Notes: generated by a model not told the origin, from the sequence alone. 21,345 nucleotides of DNA from an uncultured Ruminococcus sp. (GCA_937898375.1 CALEJX010000514.1:1-21345); one strand, 5' to 3'. Positions 13,849 to 20,451 are shown, counted from the first letter of the stretch. A program made the numbers and translations.

Positions 13849-15075
13849 CTAAAGTTTTTCTATGGACTGTTTAAAGTCCTCGATCAGATCCGATGCGTCC
13901 TCTATTCCGACGCTTATTCTAATTGTGTCGCCAAACACGCCTGCGTTTATCTTCTGCTCCTCATTGCTATGAGCGTAGATCGTACTTGCGACGTGAATAA
14001 CAAGCGTTCTTGTATCTCCGATATTAGTTGCATTTGTTGCAAGCTTCAAGCCGTTTATAAGCTTGAACGCTCTTTCCTTTGAGCCTGCTCTTATGGTGAG
14101 TATAGCGCCGCCCTTGCCGCCGAGTTCTTTCTGACAAAGCTCATAGAACGGGCTGGCTTTCAGTGCAGGATAGTTCACTTCAATACCCTCGCAGCTTTCA
14201 AAAAACTCTGCAAGCTTCAAAGCGTTGTGACAACATCGCTCCATTCTAAGACCCAGTGTTTCAAGTCCAACGCTGTTCATGAATGCGTTCATTGGAGCAA
14301 GACAGCCGCCAACGTTTCTCCATATGCCGTTTCTAAGCTTTGCAACATAAGCAAACTTTCCGAATTTCTTATATTCTGCCAGACCCTTGAACTTATCATA
14401 GTCCCATTTGAAGTTGCCGCTGTCGATTATAACGCCGCTTATGGAATTTCCGCCGCCGTTTATATACTTTGATGTGGAGTGTACCACGATATCAGCACCG
14501 TAGTCAAATGGATTTATAAGATAAGGCGTAGCCGTTGTGCTGTCAAGGATAAACACTGCACCGTTTTCATGGGCAAGGTCAGCCACCGACTTTATATCAA
14601 CTATTTCAAGATTAGGGTTACCGATAAGCTCGGCAAAGACCGCTTTGGTCTTACTATTTATAATAGGAGCTATCTCCTCTTTTGTAACGTGCTTTACGAA
14701 CTTGGTCTTGATACCGAACGCCGCAAGGTCGCCGAAAAGGTCGATAGTGCCGCCGAAAAGTCCTGCGCCGCATATTATCTCGTCGCCTGCTTCTAGAATG
14801 TTCAGAAGCGACATTGTAACAGCCGCCATGCCTGATGAACAAGCCACTGCGCCGATACCTTTTTCAAGGGTATTCATTCGGTTCTCAAAAGCCGCCACTG
14901 TAGGGTTGCTTATTCTTGTGTAAGCATATCCCGGTGCTTTATTATTGAATACTTTTTCAAGCTGTTCAGCCGACTCCTGTGCAAAGGCACTCACCTGATA
15001 TATCGGAGTGAGCGTTGAGCCTGTTGTTTTCTCAGGCTCAAATCCGCCATGGAGCAATTTTGTATTGAATTTCAA
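13849..15075 (-). CDS. metY: O-acetylhomoserine sulfhydrylase (MetY)
   Basis: A 408-aa PLP enzyme of the Cys/Met metabolism family. MetY makes homocysteine from O-acetylhomoserine and a sulfide source. The start region TKLLHGGFEPEKTTGSTLTP and GYAYTRISNPT (49-59) are family motifs. The PLP lysine is Lys203 in VVHSTSKYINGGG, and NPNLEIVDI and the LDST pair lie before it. The length is typical of OAH sulfhydrylase rather than cystathionine beta-lyase (about 390 aa). The start is TTG at 15075 with GGGGG 8 nt upstream; no in-frame ATG fits better. It is the first gene of the operon that continues with the sulfite reductase and the sulfur-carrier genes. That context suggests the donor is a carrier thiocarboxylate rather than free sulfide. 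Confidence 0.92.
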   Translation of the reverse strand: MKFNTKLLHGGFEPEKTTGSTLTPIYQVSAFAQESAEQLEKVFNNKAPGYAYTRISNPTVAAFENRMNTLEKGIGAVACSSGMAAVTMSLLNILEAGDEIICGAGLFGGTIDLFGDLAAFGIKTKFVKHVTKEEIAPIINSKTKAVFAELIGNPNLEIVDIKSVADLAHENGAVFILDSTTATPYLINPFDYGADIVVHSTSKYINGGGNSISGVIIDSGNFKWDYDKFKGLAEYKKFGKFAYVAKLRNGIWRNVGGCLAPMNAFMNSVGLETLGLRMERCCHNALKLAEFFESCEGIEVNYPALKASPFYELCQKELGGKGGAILTIRAGSKERAFKLINGLKLATNATNIGDTRTLVIHVASTIYAHSNEEQKINAGVFGDTIRISVGIEDASDLIEDFKQSIEKL

Positions 15076-15097
15076 AGGAAACGCCCCCTGTTTTCTT

Positions 15098-15127
15098 ATT
15101 ATATAGCTATCACCGCCTGCCTGTCAA
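15098..15127 (-). promoter_or_regulatory. Second possible promoter (P2) of the sulfur operon
   Basis: TTGACA (15127-15122), 18-nt spacer, TATAAT (15103-15098). It would give a leader of only about 16 nt. The same stretch can fold into a leader hairpin in the longer transcript: CACCGCC (15136-15130 on the minus strand) with GGCGGTG (15117-15111). Confidence 0.5.
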
Positions 15128-15154
15128 GGGGCGGTGGTCTTTGTTACTGTAGAT

Positions 15155-15183
15155 ATTATACAACAGAAATCATATAAAGTCAA
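15155..15183 (-). promoter_or_regulatory. Main promoter (P1) of the sulfur operon
   Basis: TTGACT (15183-15178), 17-nt spacer, TATAAT (15160-15155). The 13-nt box at 15183-15195 abuts and touches the -35 element. Confidence 0.8.
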
Positions 15184-15195
15184 TAGGATTACTAT
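15183..15195. promoter_or_regulatory. Probable Rrf2 operator, copy 1 (sulfur-operon promoter)
   Basis: ATAGGATTACTAT, a short dyad with ATAG and CTAT half-sites. The identical 13-mer recurs at 15283-15295. It touches the -35 of the metY promoter, so binding should block polymerase. Confidence 0.7.
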
Positions 15196-15242
15196 AGATT
15201 TAACATTTCTTTTAAATTATGCCCTTATTTTTATGAAAACTC

Positions 15243-15271
15243 TTGACAGTTTGCTCAAAAAAGTATAAAAT
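15243..15271 (+). promoter_or_regulatory. Promoter of the Rrf2 regulator gene
   Basis: TTGACA (15243-15248), 17-nt spacer, TAAAAT (15266-15271). The second 13-nt box begins 11 bp after the -10, at about +5. Confidence 0.75.
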
Positions 15272-15282
15272 ATATTATGTTG

Positions 15283-15295
15283 ATAGGATTACTAT
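15283..15295. promoter_or_regulatory. Probable Rrf2 operator, copy 2 (autoregulatory)
   Basis: A second exact ATAGGATTACTAT, exactly 100 bp from copy 1, just downstream of the Rrf2 gene's transcription start. A further partial match, ATAGTAGGATAAG, follows at about 15298. Confidence 0.7.
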
Positions 15296-15360
15296 GAATA
15301 GTAGGATAAGTATGAAAAGCATTAGAGTAACAATAATTGTTTGCTCAGGGAGGTGCGAAA

Positions 15361-15813
15361 ATGAAAATTTCAACAAAAGTAGAATGTGGCATAATCGCCA
15401 TTGCAGACATTGCAATGAACTCAGAAAACGGCGAAACAGTGACAGTATACAGTGTGGCAGAAAGACGTGGACTTTCAGGAAAATATCTTGAGCAGGTGCT
15501 TACTTCTCTAAGGCAGGCAAGGCTCATAAAAGGCATAAAAGGCTCTAGGGGCGGATATATACTCAGCAAAAAGCCTGAGAAGATAACGCTTAAAGAGATA
15601 ATCGACGCTCTCGACCCGTCAGTGCTTGGAAACGATGTTGCGGTAGTGAATGACGAAAACACGGAATTTGCACAGGTGCTTGACGATTTTATATGGCTGA
15701 GGTTAGAGGACAAGCTGAAAAGCTACACGGAGTCCATAACACTCAGACAGCTCGTTGACTTCTATAACAAAGAGTCAGTAGAGAACGTTTCAGAGCCTAT
15801 GTATTACATCTGA
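15361..15813 (+). CDS. Rrf2-family transcriptional regulator (CymR-like)
   Basis: A 150-aa winged-helix regulator. It opens MKISTKVECGIIAIADIAM, the Rrf2 start pattern, and the recognition region is SGKYLEQVLTSL followed by IKGIKGSRGGYILSK (wing). The three cysteines that bind [2Fe-2S] or [4Fe-4S] in IscR/NsrR are absent, so sensing is likely by protein partner or metabolite, as in CymR with cysteine synthase. I chose the ATG at 15361, with GGGAGGTG 9 nt upstream, over upstream in-frame codons lacking a site. It is divergent from the sulfur operon. Identical 13-nt boxes in both promoters suggest it represses metY and itself when cysteine or sulfide is sufficient. Confidence 0.9.
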   Translation: MKISTKVECGIIAIADIAMNSENGETVTVYSVAERRGLSGKYLEQVLTSLRQARLIKGIKGSRGGYILSKKPEKITLKEIIDALDPSVLGNDVAVVNDENTEFAQVLDDFIWLRLEDKLKSYTESITLRQLVDFYNKESVENVSEPMYYI

Positions 15814-15842
15814 TTGACAAAAGTCGGTTTTCATTTTATAAT
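15814..15842 (+). promoter_or_regulatory. Consensus promoter for trxB
   Basis: TTGACA (15814-15819), 17-nt spacer, TATAAT (15837-15842): a perfect match to the sigma-A consensus, beginning right after the Rrf2 stop codon. The leader to trxB is about 145 nt and contains repeat copy C and a near-perfect 18-nt direct repeat. Confidence 0.8.
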
Positions 15843-15852
15843 TAATGACAGA

Positions 15853-15983
15853 GAGTATATACTATATAAATAGGTACTCAGTTCGTTAATACTCATTTGA
15901 GATAGAAACGGGCGAACACTGTTCACCCCTACTTGACAGCCGCCAATTTGATAAAATGGGCATTTGAGTATATACAATATAAA
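15853..15983. repeat. Near-identical 18-nt direct repeats flanking repeat copy C
   Basis: GAGTATATAC-T-ATATAAA (15853-15870) and GAGTATATAC-A-ATATAAA (15966-15983) match at 17 of 18 positions. Each is preceded 33-39 bp upstream by TTGACA and followed by a G-rich ribosome-binding-like stretch. It looks like a duplicated promoter/leader segment with the palindromic repeat between the copies. Confidence 0.65.
15910..15932. repeat. Dispersed palindromic repeat, copy C
   Basis: GGGCGAAC-ACT-GTTCACCC then CTAC, identical to copy B over most of its length, with one base change that breaks one pair. It lies inside the trxB leader. Confidence 0.7.
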
Positions 15984-15995
15984 GGAAGTGTTTTT

Positions 15996-16895
15996 ATGTA
16001 TGACGTTATAATTATAGGCAGCGGTCCTGCTGGGCTTACTGCGGCGATATATGCAGGCAGAGCAATGCTTTCTGCGCTGGTTTGTGAAAAAGACTACATG
16101 GGTACAGGTCAGATATCTGTTACAGACAGAGTTGAAAACTATCCAGGTCTTTACGGCATAAACGGCTATGATCTTGGAGAGAAATTCAGAGAGCAGGCTG
16201 AAACTCTTGGGGCTGAGTTCTACGAGGGCGAGGCCGAGGGCTTTGAGAAAACTAACGAGGGCTGGAAAGTCACATTCAAGGACGGCTCTGTAAAAGAGGG
16301 AAAAACTGTTATTTACACCGCAGGCACTTCATATCGTCATCTTGGCGTGGCAGGCGGAGAGAAACAGCGTATTTCCTACTGCGCAGTGTGCGACGGCTTC
16401 TTCTACAAAGATAAAGTTGTGGCTGTGGTCGGCGGAGGAGATACCGCACTTGGCGACGCACTTTATCTTTCAAAGCTTGCAAAAACTGTTTACCTTATCC
16501 ATAGACGTGACGAGTTCAGAGCTAATAAAGCTTTACAGAAAAAGGTAGCGGAAACCGAGAATATAGTGCCTATTATGAGCGCTGTTATAAAAGAGGTAAC
16601 AGGGGGTGAGAACGCAGAGGGCGTTACCTATACGCAAAACGGCGAAGAAAAGAGCATTGCAGTGGACGGAGTTTTCTGCGCTATAGGAAGCGTGCCGAAT
16701 ACACAAGCACTGGAGGGCGTTTGCGAGCTTGACGAAAGCGGATATGTGAAAGCAGGAGAGGACGGAGTTACAACAGCAAAGGGTCTTTTTGTGGCAGGAG
16801 ATGTCCGTACAACACCTTTAAGGCAGGTAATAACAGCAGCGGCAGACGGTGCAAACGCACTTTCTTCTGCGGAAAAATATATAATGGAGCTTTAA
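15996..16895 (+). CDS. trxB: Thioredoxin reductase (TrxB)
   Basis: A 299-aa NADPH-dependent flavoprotein that reduces thioredoxin. FAD-binding GSGPAG is at 8-13. The redox pair is Cys129-x2-Cys132 in SYCAVCDGFF. NADPH-binding GGGDTA lies at 146-151 and HRRDEFRA at 169-176, and the C-terminal FAD motif is GLFVAGDVRTTPLRQ. I start at the ATG at 15996 (MYDVIIIGSG), with AAGGAAGTG upstream; the frame is open further upstream through the leader but that part has no family match. It lies just after the Rrf2 gene with its own promoter. It could feed the CVPC thioredoxin of the sulfur operon. Confidence 0.94.
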   Translation: MYDVIIIGSGPAGLTAAIYAGRAMLSALVCEKDYMGTGQISVTDRVENYPGLYGINGYDLGEKFREQAETLGAEFYEGEAEGFEKTNEGWKVTFKDGSVKEGKTVIYTAGTSYRHLGVAGGEKQRISYCAVCDGFFYKDKVVAVVGGGDTALGDALYLSKLAKTVYLIHRRDEFRANKALQKKVAETENIVPIMSAVIKEVTGGENAEGVTYTQNGEEKSIAVDGVFCAIGSVPNTQALEGVCELDESGYVKAGEDGVTTAKGLFVAGDVRTTPLRQVITAAADGANALSSAEKYIMEL

Positions 16896-16953
16896 GCGGC
16901 GAACGGCCGAAAAGAGGACAGTTTCGTAAAAACGGACAATGCAGTAAAAAAAC

Positions 16954-16977
16954 GGGCGACCTAAGGTCGCCCCTACA
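16954..16977. repeat. Dispersed palindromic repeat, copy D (variant arm)
   Basis: GGGCGACC-TAA-GGTCGCCC (16954-16972), then CTACA. The outer bases and CTACA tail match copies B and C, while the inner arm has changed on both sides so that pairing is kept. Confidence 0.75.
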
Positions 16978-16994
16978 AACATACGATACACAAA

Positions 16995-17020
16995 AAGGGA
17001 CGTCATTTCTGGCGTCCCTT
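16995..17020. terminator. Bidirectional terminator between trxB and the LysR gene
   Basis: AAGGGACGTC (16995-17004) pairs with GGCGTCCCTT (17011-17020), 10 bp with one G-U pair and a 6-nt loop. The plus side continues GCTTTTATAT and the minus side TTTTTG, so it can serve both convergent genes. Confidence 0.85.
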
Positions 17021-17032
17021 GCTTTTATATAT

Positions 17033-17938
17033 TCACGTATTCACGCTCTCCTTTTCAAGCAAGCTGTCAATGAACCGCTGAACAGGTTCAGGCGTTTCAT
17101 ACTGCGAAGCCGTCACCGCACATATGCTCCTCGGCGGTATCTGCTCTTTTATGTTTACCCTGAAAATGTTCCCTGCTTCTATCTCAGCCTTTGTGGTCGC
17201 ATACTGCATGAAGCCTATGCCAAGATTGTTCTTCACCATTGGCATTACAAAGTTTATGGACGTAAGCTCTATGTCAGGTCGCAAAAGCAGGTTGTGTTGC
17301 CTGAATATGTGGTCAAGATAGTTTCGGGTGGTGGTGGTGTTTTTAAGACAAATAAGCGGATATTTCACAAGCTCGTGCAAGGATATCTCTTTGTCTTTAA
17401 GATAGGAAAAGCCGTTTCCTGCGGCAACGATATCCTGAAGCTTCTTTATCACATTTATGTTAAGCCCCGTTTTGTCTGAAAACGGCGAGGTAACTACCGC
17501 CACGTCTATGAGATTTGCCCTCAAAGCTTCTATGGCATCAGGGGTTGACATACTGTCTATCTTTATCTGTATCTTCGGGTGCTCACGGTGGAACTCTACG
17601 ATACGGTCAATAAGAAAGCTCTGCAATGCCACTTCGCTTCCTCCAAGCCTTACTATCGCCCTGTCACGCTCGCTTATGAGCGCAAGTTCCTCCTCCGCTG
17701 AGAATATATGCTTGCAGGCTATGGATATGTGCTTGTAAAGCATTTCTCCACCCGTTGTAAGCTCAACGCCCTTTTTTGAACGCACAAAAAGCTTGCACCC
17801 AAGCTCGTCTTCAAGATTTTTTACGCTTCGGCTTATGCTCGGCTGTGACAAAAACAGATAGTTTGCCGCCATTGTTATGTTTTGGAACTTTGCCACATAA
17901 TAGAATATCTTGTAATGTTCAAAATTTATCTCTCTCAT
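17033..17938 (-). CDS. LysR-family transcriptional regulator
   Basis: A 301-aa regulator of standard LysR length. The N-terminal winged helix-turn-helix reads NITMAANYLFLSQPSISRSVKNLEDELG, then KLFVRSKKGVELTTGG. The remaining part is the effector-binding domain of the periplasmic-binding fold. The start at 17938 has AAGGAG about 9-10 nt upstream. It is convergent with trxB and divergent from the ATP synthase operon. Its own promoter is at 18021-18049, and possible binding sites (CATAC-N7-GTATG and two TATGCTTA boxes) lie in its leader. The effector is not predictable from sequence; sulfur or redox control is possible from the neighbours but unproven. Confidence 0.9.
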   Translation of the reverse strand: MREINFEHYKIFYYVAKFQNITMAANYLFLSQPSISRSVKNLEDELGCKLFVRSKKGVELTTGGEMLYKHISIACKHIFSAEEELALISERDRAIVRLGGSEVALQSFLIDRIVEFHREHPKIQIKIDSMSTPDAIEALRANLIDVAVVTSPFSDKTGLNINVIKKLQDIVAAGNGFSYLKDKEISLHELVKYPLICLKNTTTTRNYLDHIFRQHNLLLRPDIELTSINFVMPMVKNNLGIGFMQYATTKAEIEAGNIFRVNIKEQIPPRSICAVTASQYETPEPVQRFIDSLLEKESVNT

Positions 17939-17961
17939 AAACCGTTTCTCTCCTTTCTATC

Positions 17962-17978
17962 CATACGTTATATGTATG
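17962..17978. promoter_or_regulatory. Dyad typical of a LysR binding site
   Basis: CATAC-N7-GTATG (17962-17978) includes a T-N11-A pattern. TATGCTTA occurs at 17975-17982 and again at 18006-18013, 31 bp apart, about three helical turns. They lie in the LysR leader and near its start site, which suggests autoregulation. Confidence 0.4.
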
Positions 17979-18020
17979 CTTACAATAGAAAATATCTATT
18001 TGACATATGCTTATGATTGT

Positions 18021-18049
18021 ATTATAATATATTCGTAGACAAAAATCAA
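18021..18049 (-). promoter_or_regulatory. Promoter of the LysR gene
   Basis: TTGATT (18049-18044), 17-nt spacer, TATAAT (18026-18021). Confidence 0.75.
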
Positions 18050-18214
18050 GTCTTACAAGTGCGCCTATAGGGGGACGCACATACAAAAAATAGTTTATCA
18101 TGATAAAATCAATGACGATTGCATTTGACCGCTTTTGGGGTGAACGGCGCAGACCTTATTTAACCCTTATTAGGCTGGCATTCTTGTTGATTTTATTTTT
18201 TTGGAGGTGATAAA
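18050..18214 (+). other. Upstream region of the ATP synthase operon
   Basis: This should hold the atp promoter, but I see no clear -35/-10 pair. Visible elements are a small hairpin with GTGCG and CGCAC arms (about 18059-18080), the perfect palindrome TTTATCATGATAAA (18094-18107), and a T-rich run before the strong GGAGGTGATAAAATG start of atpB. No atpI gene precedes atpB. Confidence 0.4.
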
Positions 18215-18910
18215 ATGCTGGAGAGGATTTCCGAAAATCTTTCCGAAGCCATGCAAAACAAAGTGGCTTTCAGGATACCGATTTTCGGAGGCATACCCGT
18301 TCCTGTGTCCTGTGTGGTAACATGGATAATAATGGCGATACTTGTGATAGCGTCAATACTTCTCACAAGAAACCTAAAGCTTATCCCTGACAGGAAACAG
18401 ATGATGCTTGAATCATTCGTAGGCTTTCTCAGAGATTTTTTCAGAGAACAGCTTGGAGAAAAGGGTATGGCGTATTTTCCGTTCCTTGCAACTGTCATTA
18501 TCTACATAGGCTTTGCGAACATTATCGGTCTGCTGGGCTTTACACCGCCTACAAAAGACCTGAATGTTACCGCAGGACTTGCGATCATGAGCATTGTGCT
18601 CGTGGAGGTTGCAGGAATAAGAGCAAAAGGAACAAAGGGCTGGCTGAAAAGCTTTGCCAAACCTGTGGCGATAATCGCTCCGCTGAATGTCATGGAGCTT
18701 GTTATCAGACCGCTGTCGCTTTGTATGCGACTTTTCGGAAACGTGCTTGCGTCTTATATCATCATGGAGCTTATCGACGCCGTTTGCCCGATAGTGATAC
18801 CACTGGCATTCTCGGCATACTTTGATATTTTCGACGGCTTCATTCAGGCATATGTTTTCGTGTTCCTCACGTCCCTGTTCATAAATGAAGCAATAGAGGA
18901 CGACGACTAA
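18215..18910 (+). CDS. atpB: ATP synthase Fo subunit a
   Basis: A 231-aa membrane subunit forming the ion half-channels beside the c-ring. The essential arginine is Arg172 in PLSLCMRLFGNVLAS, equivalent to E. coli Arg210. Other helices fit the family: an N-terminal segment IPIFGGIPVPVSCVVTWIIM, then GFANIIGLLGFTPPTKDLN and a C-terminal FIQAYVFVFLTSLFINEA. It is preceded by a strong GGAGGTGA site and is the first gene of the operon. atpI is missing upstream. The first atpE copy starts 27 bp after its stop. Confidence 0.95.
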   Translation: MLERISENLSEAMQNKVAFRIPIFGGIPVPVSCVVTWIIMAILVIASILLTRNLKLIPDRKQMMLESFVGFLRDFFREQLGEKGMAYFPFLATVIIYIGFANIIGLLGFTPPTKDLNVTAGLAIMSIVLVEVAGIRAKGTKGWLKSFAKPVAIIAPLNVMELVIRPLSLCMRLFGNVLASYIIMELIDAVCPIVIPLAFSAYFDIFDGFIQAYVFVFLTSLFINEAIEDDD

Positions 18911-18937
18911 GATAACAGAAATTCGGAGGTATTAACT

Positions 18938-19156
18938 ATGTTAGTAGCAATTGGTGCGGCAGTAGCCGTTATTACAGGAATAGGCGCAGGTATCGGAATA
19001 GGTATCGCAACAGGAAAAGCAACAGAGTCTATCGCAAGACAGCCTGAGGCTAAGAAGGATATAAGAAGCTCACTGCTTCTCGGCTGCGCACTTGCAGAGG
19101 CAACAGCTATCTACGGTCTTATCGTAGCTATCCTTATCATCTTCTTCCTGAAGTAA
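18938..19156 (+). CDS. atpE: ATP synthase Fo subunit c, first copy
   Basis: A 72-aa two-helix proteolipid of the c-ring. Helix 1 is glycine-rich (GIGAGIGIGIATGK), the polar loop is ARQPEAKKDI, and helix 2 carries the ion-binding Glu54 in ALAEATAIYG. The usual Na+-site residues (Gln32 and Ser66 of Ilyobacter) are replaced by Ile21 and Ala55, so I infer proton coupling. It is preceded by CGGAGGT. A second copy 267 bp downstream differs by one residue (Ile23 here, Leu in copy 2). Confidence 0.95.
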   Translation: MLVAIGAAVAVITGIGAGIGIGIATGKATESIARQPEAKKDIRSSLLLGCALAEATAIYGLIVAILIIFFLK

Positions 19157-19204
19157 GAGAATAAGCGTAGAAAAGTAAAAGAGTAAAAAACGGAGGTATA
19201 TATC

Positions 19205-19423
19205 ATGTTAGTAGCAATCGGTGCGGCTGTAGCCGTTATTACAGGAATAGGCGCAGGTATCGGAATAGGTCTTGCAACAGGCAAGGCAACAGAGTCGATC
19301 GCAAGACAGCCAGAGGCTAAGAAAGATATAAGAAGCTCGCTTCTTCTTGGCTGCGCACTTGCAGAGGCGACCGCTATTTACGGTCTTATCGTAGCTATCC
19401 TTATCATCTTCTTCCTGAAGTAA
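19205..19423 (+). CDS. atpE: ATP synthase Fo subunit c, second tandem copy
   Basis: A 72-aa duplicate of the preceding gene. The protein differs only at residue 23 (Leu for Ile). The DNA differs at about 15 of 219 positions, nearly all third codon bases, and the CGGAGGTAT ribosome site is duplicated too. It is therefore a true tandem duplication that has collected silent changes while the protein stayed fixed, rather than an assembly error. Both copies have good sites and no damage, so both are probably translated and could mix in one ring or raise c-subunit dosage. Confidence 0.95.
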   Translation: MLVAIGAAVAVITGIGAGIGIGLATGKATESIARQPEAKKDIRSSLLLGCALAEATAIYGLIVAILIIFFLK

Positions 19424-19457
19424 TAAAACAAAACATCTTTATGAAAGGAGCATAGCT

Positions 19458-19943
19458 ATGATAAGTCTTGATATAAGTTTGGTATGGGTAATAATAAATC
19501 TGCTGGTACTGTATCTGCTCCTTAAAAAGTTTCTTTTCAAGCCCGTGTGCAAAATGATGGACGAAAGGTCTGCAAAGATACAAAGCGACCTTGACGGTGC
19601 GGCACAGGCTAAGGCAGACGCTGAAAAAATGAAAGCTGACTATGAAGCTGAGATAGCCGACGCACACAGTCAGGCTGTGGAGATAACAAACAAGGCAAAG
19701 GCACAGGCAGGCAGAGAATGCGACCTTATGCTTGAAAATGCAAGAGCCGAGTCTGCTAAGATAATGAAAGAAGCTGAAAAGTCCATTGCAAACGAAAAGG
19801 AAAAGGCTATGGACGACGCAAAATACCAGATCGCAGACCTTGCTATACTGGCGGCTGCTAAGGTCATTAAGAAAAATGTGGGAGGCGACTCCGACAGAGA
19901 AACTGTTGATGAATTTCTCTCCGAGGTAGGTGCTGCCAAATGA
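19458..19943 (+). CDS. atpF: ATP synthase Fo subunit b
   Basis: A 161-aa peripheral-stalk subunit. A single N-terminal membrane helix (about 7-24, LVWVIINLLVLYLLLKK) is followed by KPVCKMMDERSAKIQSDLDG and a long charged coiled coil to about residue 150. The start has AAAGGAG upstream. The last codon overlaps the atpH start (ATGA), so the two stalk subunits are translationally coupled. Confidence 0.95.
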   Translation: MISLDISLVWVIINLLVLYLLLKKFLFKPVCKMMDERSAKIQSDLDGAAQAKADAEKMKADYEAEIADAHSQAVEITNKAKAQAGRECDLMLENARAESAKIMKEAEKSIANEKEKAMDDAKYQIADLAILAAAKVIKKNVGGDSDRETVDEFLSEVGAAK

Positions 19944-20446
19944 TCTTTTATCCCGAAGAAGTCTGCGGCAGAGTGCTTTTTGAGCTTTCCCCAAAGGCTG
20001 AGAGCGTAAAGGCTTCAAGAGAGCTTTTTAAAAGCTGCGACGAGCTTAAGGATGCTCTTGCAAGCCCTGCTGTGGAAATAAAGGAAAAGGAGAGGGTCAT
20101 AGACAGGCTTTTTCCTGAAGATATGAGAAACTTTCTGAAAGTCATGTGCGAATGGAACCACATGGATAAGATAAGCGACATTTTTGACGCATACGATGAG
20201 GAAGTTCTCAAAAGCAAGAATATACTTAAAGCTGAGCTTTACTGCGTCTGCCCGCCTGAAAAGGCACAGACGGATAAAATAAAAGAAACGCTGAAAAAGA
20301 AATACGGCGTGAGCGATGTTCTGCTTAAAGTGAATACTGACGAAGCCCTCATAGGCGGCTATCGTCTTGAGGTGAACGGGGTCGAGTATGACAAGAGCGT
20401 TCAGGGTATGATAAAAGCTTTGCAGAACAGGATATCAGGGAGGTGA
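19940..20446 (+). CDS. atpH: ATP synthase F1 subunit delta
   Basis: A 168-aa subunit linking the b stalk to the alpha/beta hexamer. The N-terminal six-helix domain (about 1-105) contains the family's LFPEDMRNFLKVMCEWN region. The C-terminal part has the conserved DEALIGGYRLEVNGVEYDKSV, typical of delta/OSCP. It overlaps atpF by 4 bp. Its last bases lie within the GGAGGTGA ribosome site of atpA. Confidence 0.94.
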   Translation: MIFYPEEVCGRVLFELSPKAESVKASRELFKSCDELKDALASPAVEIKEKERVIDRLFPEDMRNFLKVMCEWNHMDKISDIFDAYDEEVLKSKNILKAELYCVCPPEKAQTDKIKETLKKKYGVSDVLLKVNTDEALIGGYRLEVNGVEYDKSVQGMIKALQNRISGR

Positions 20447-20451
20447 ACGGC

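Noticed and set aside
15076..15150. A SAM or T-box riboswitch in the metY leader.
   Set aside because: The leader is only about 70 nt. It has a single GGCGGTG/CACCGCC hairpin, no T-box AGGGTGG-type motif, no SAM-aptamer core and no terminator.
15933..15962. TTGACA near 15933 as a second trxB promoter.
   Set aside because: The nearest -10 (TAAAAT) is only 13 nt away; a TTGATA/TATACA pair further on is weak. The perfect consensus at 15814-15842 is a better explanation.
19404..20018. A 204-codon minus-strand frame over atpF.
   Set aside because: It is a shadow of the coding strand of atpF and atpH, which have complete family motifs and strong ribosome sites.
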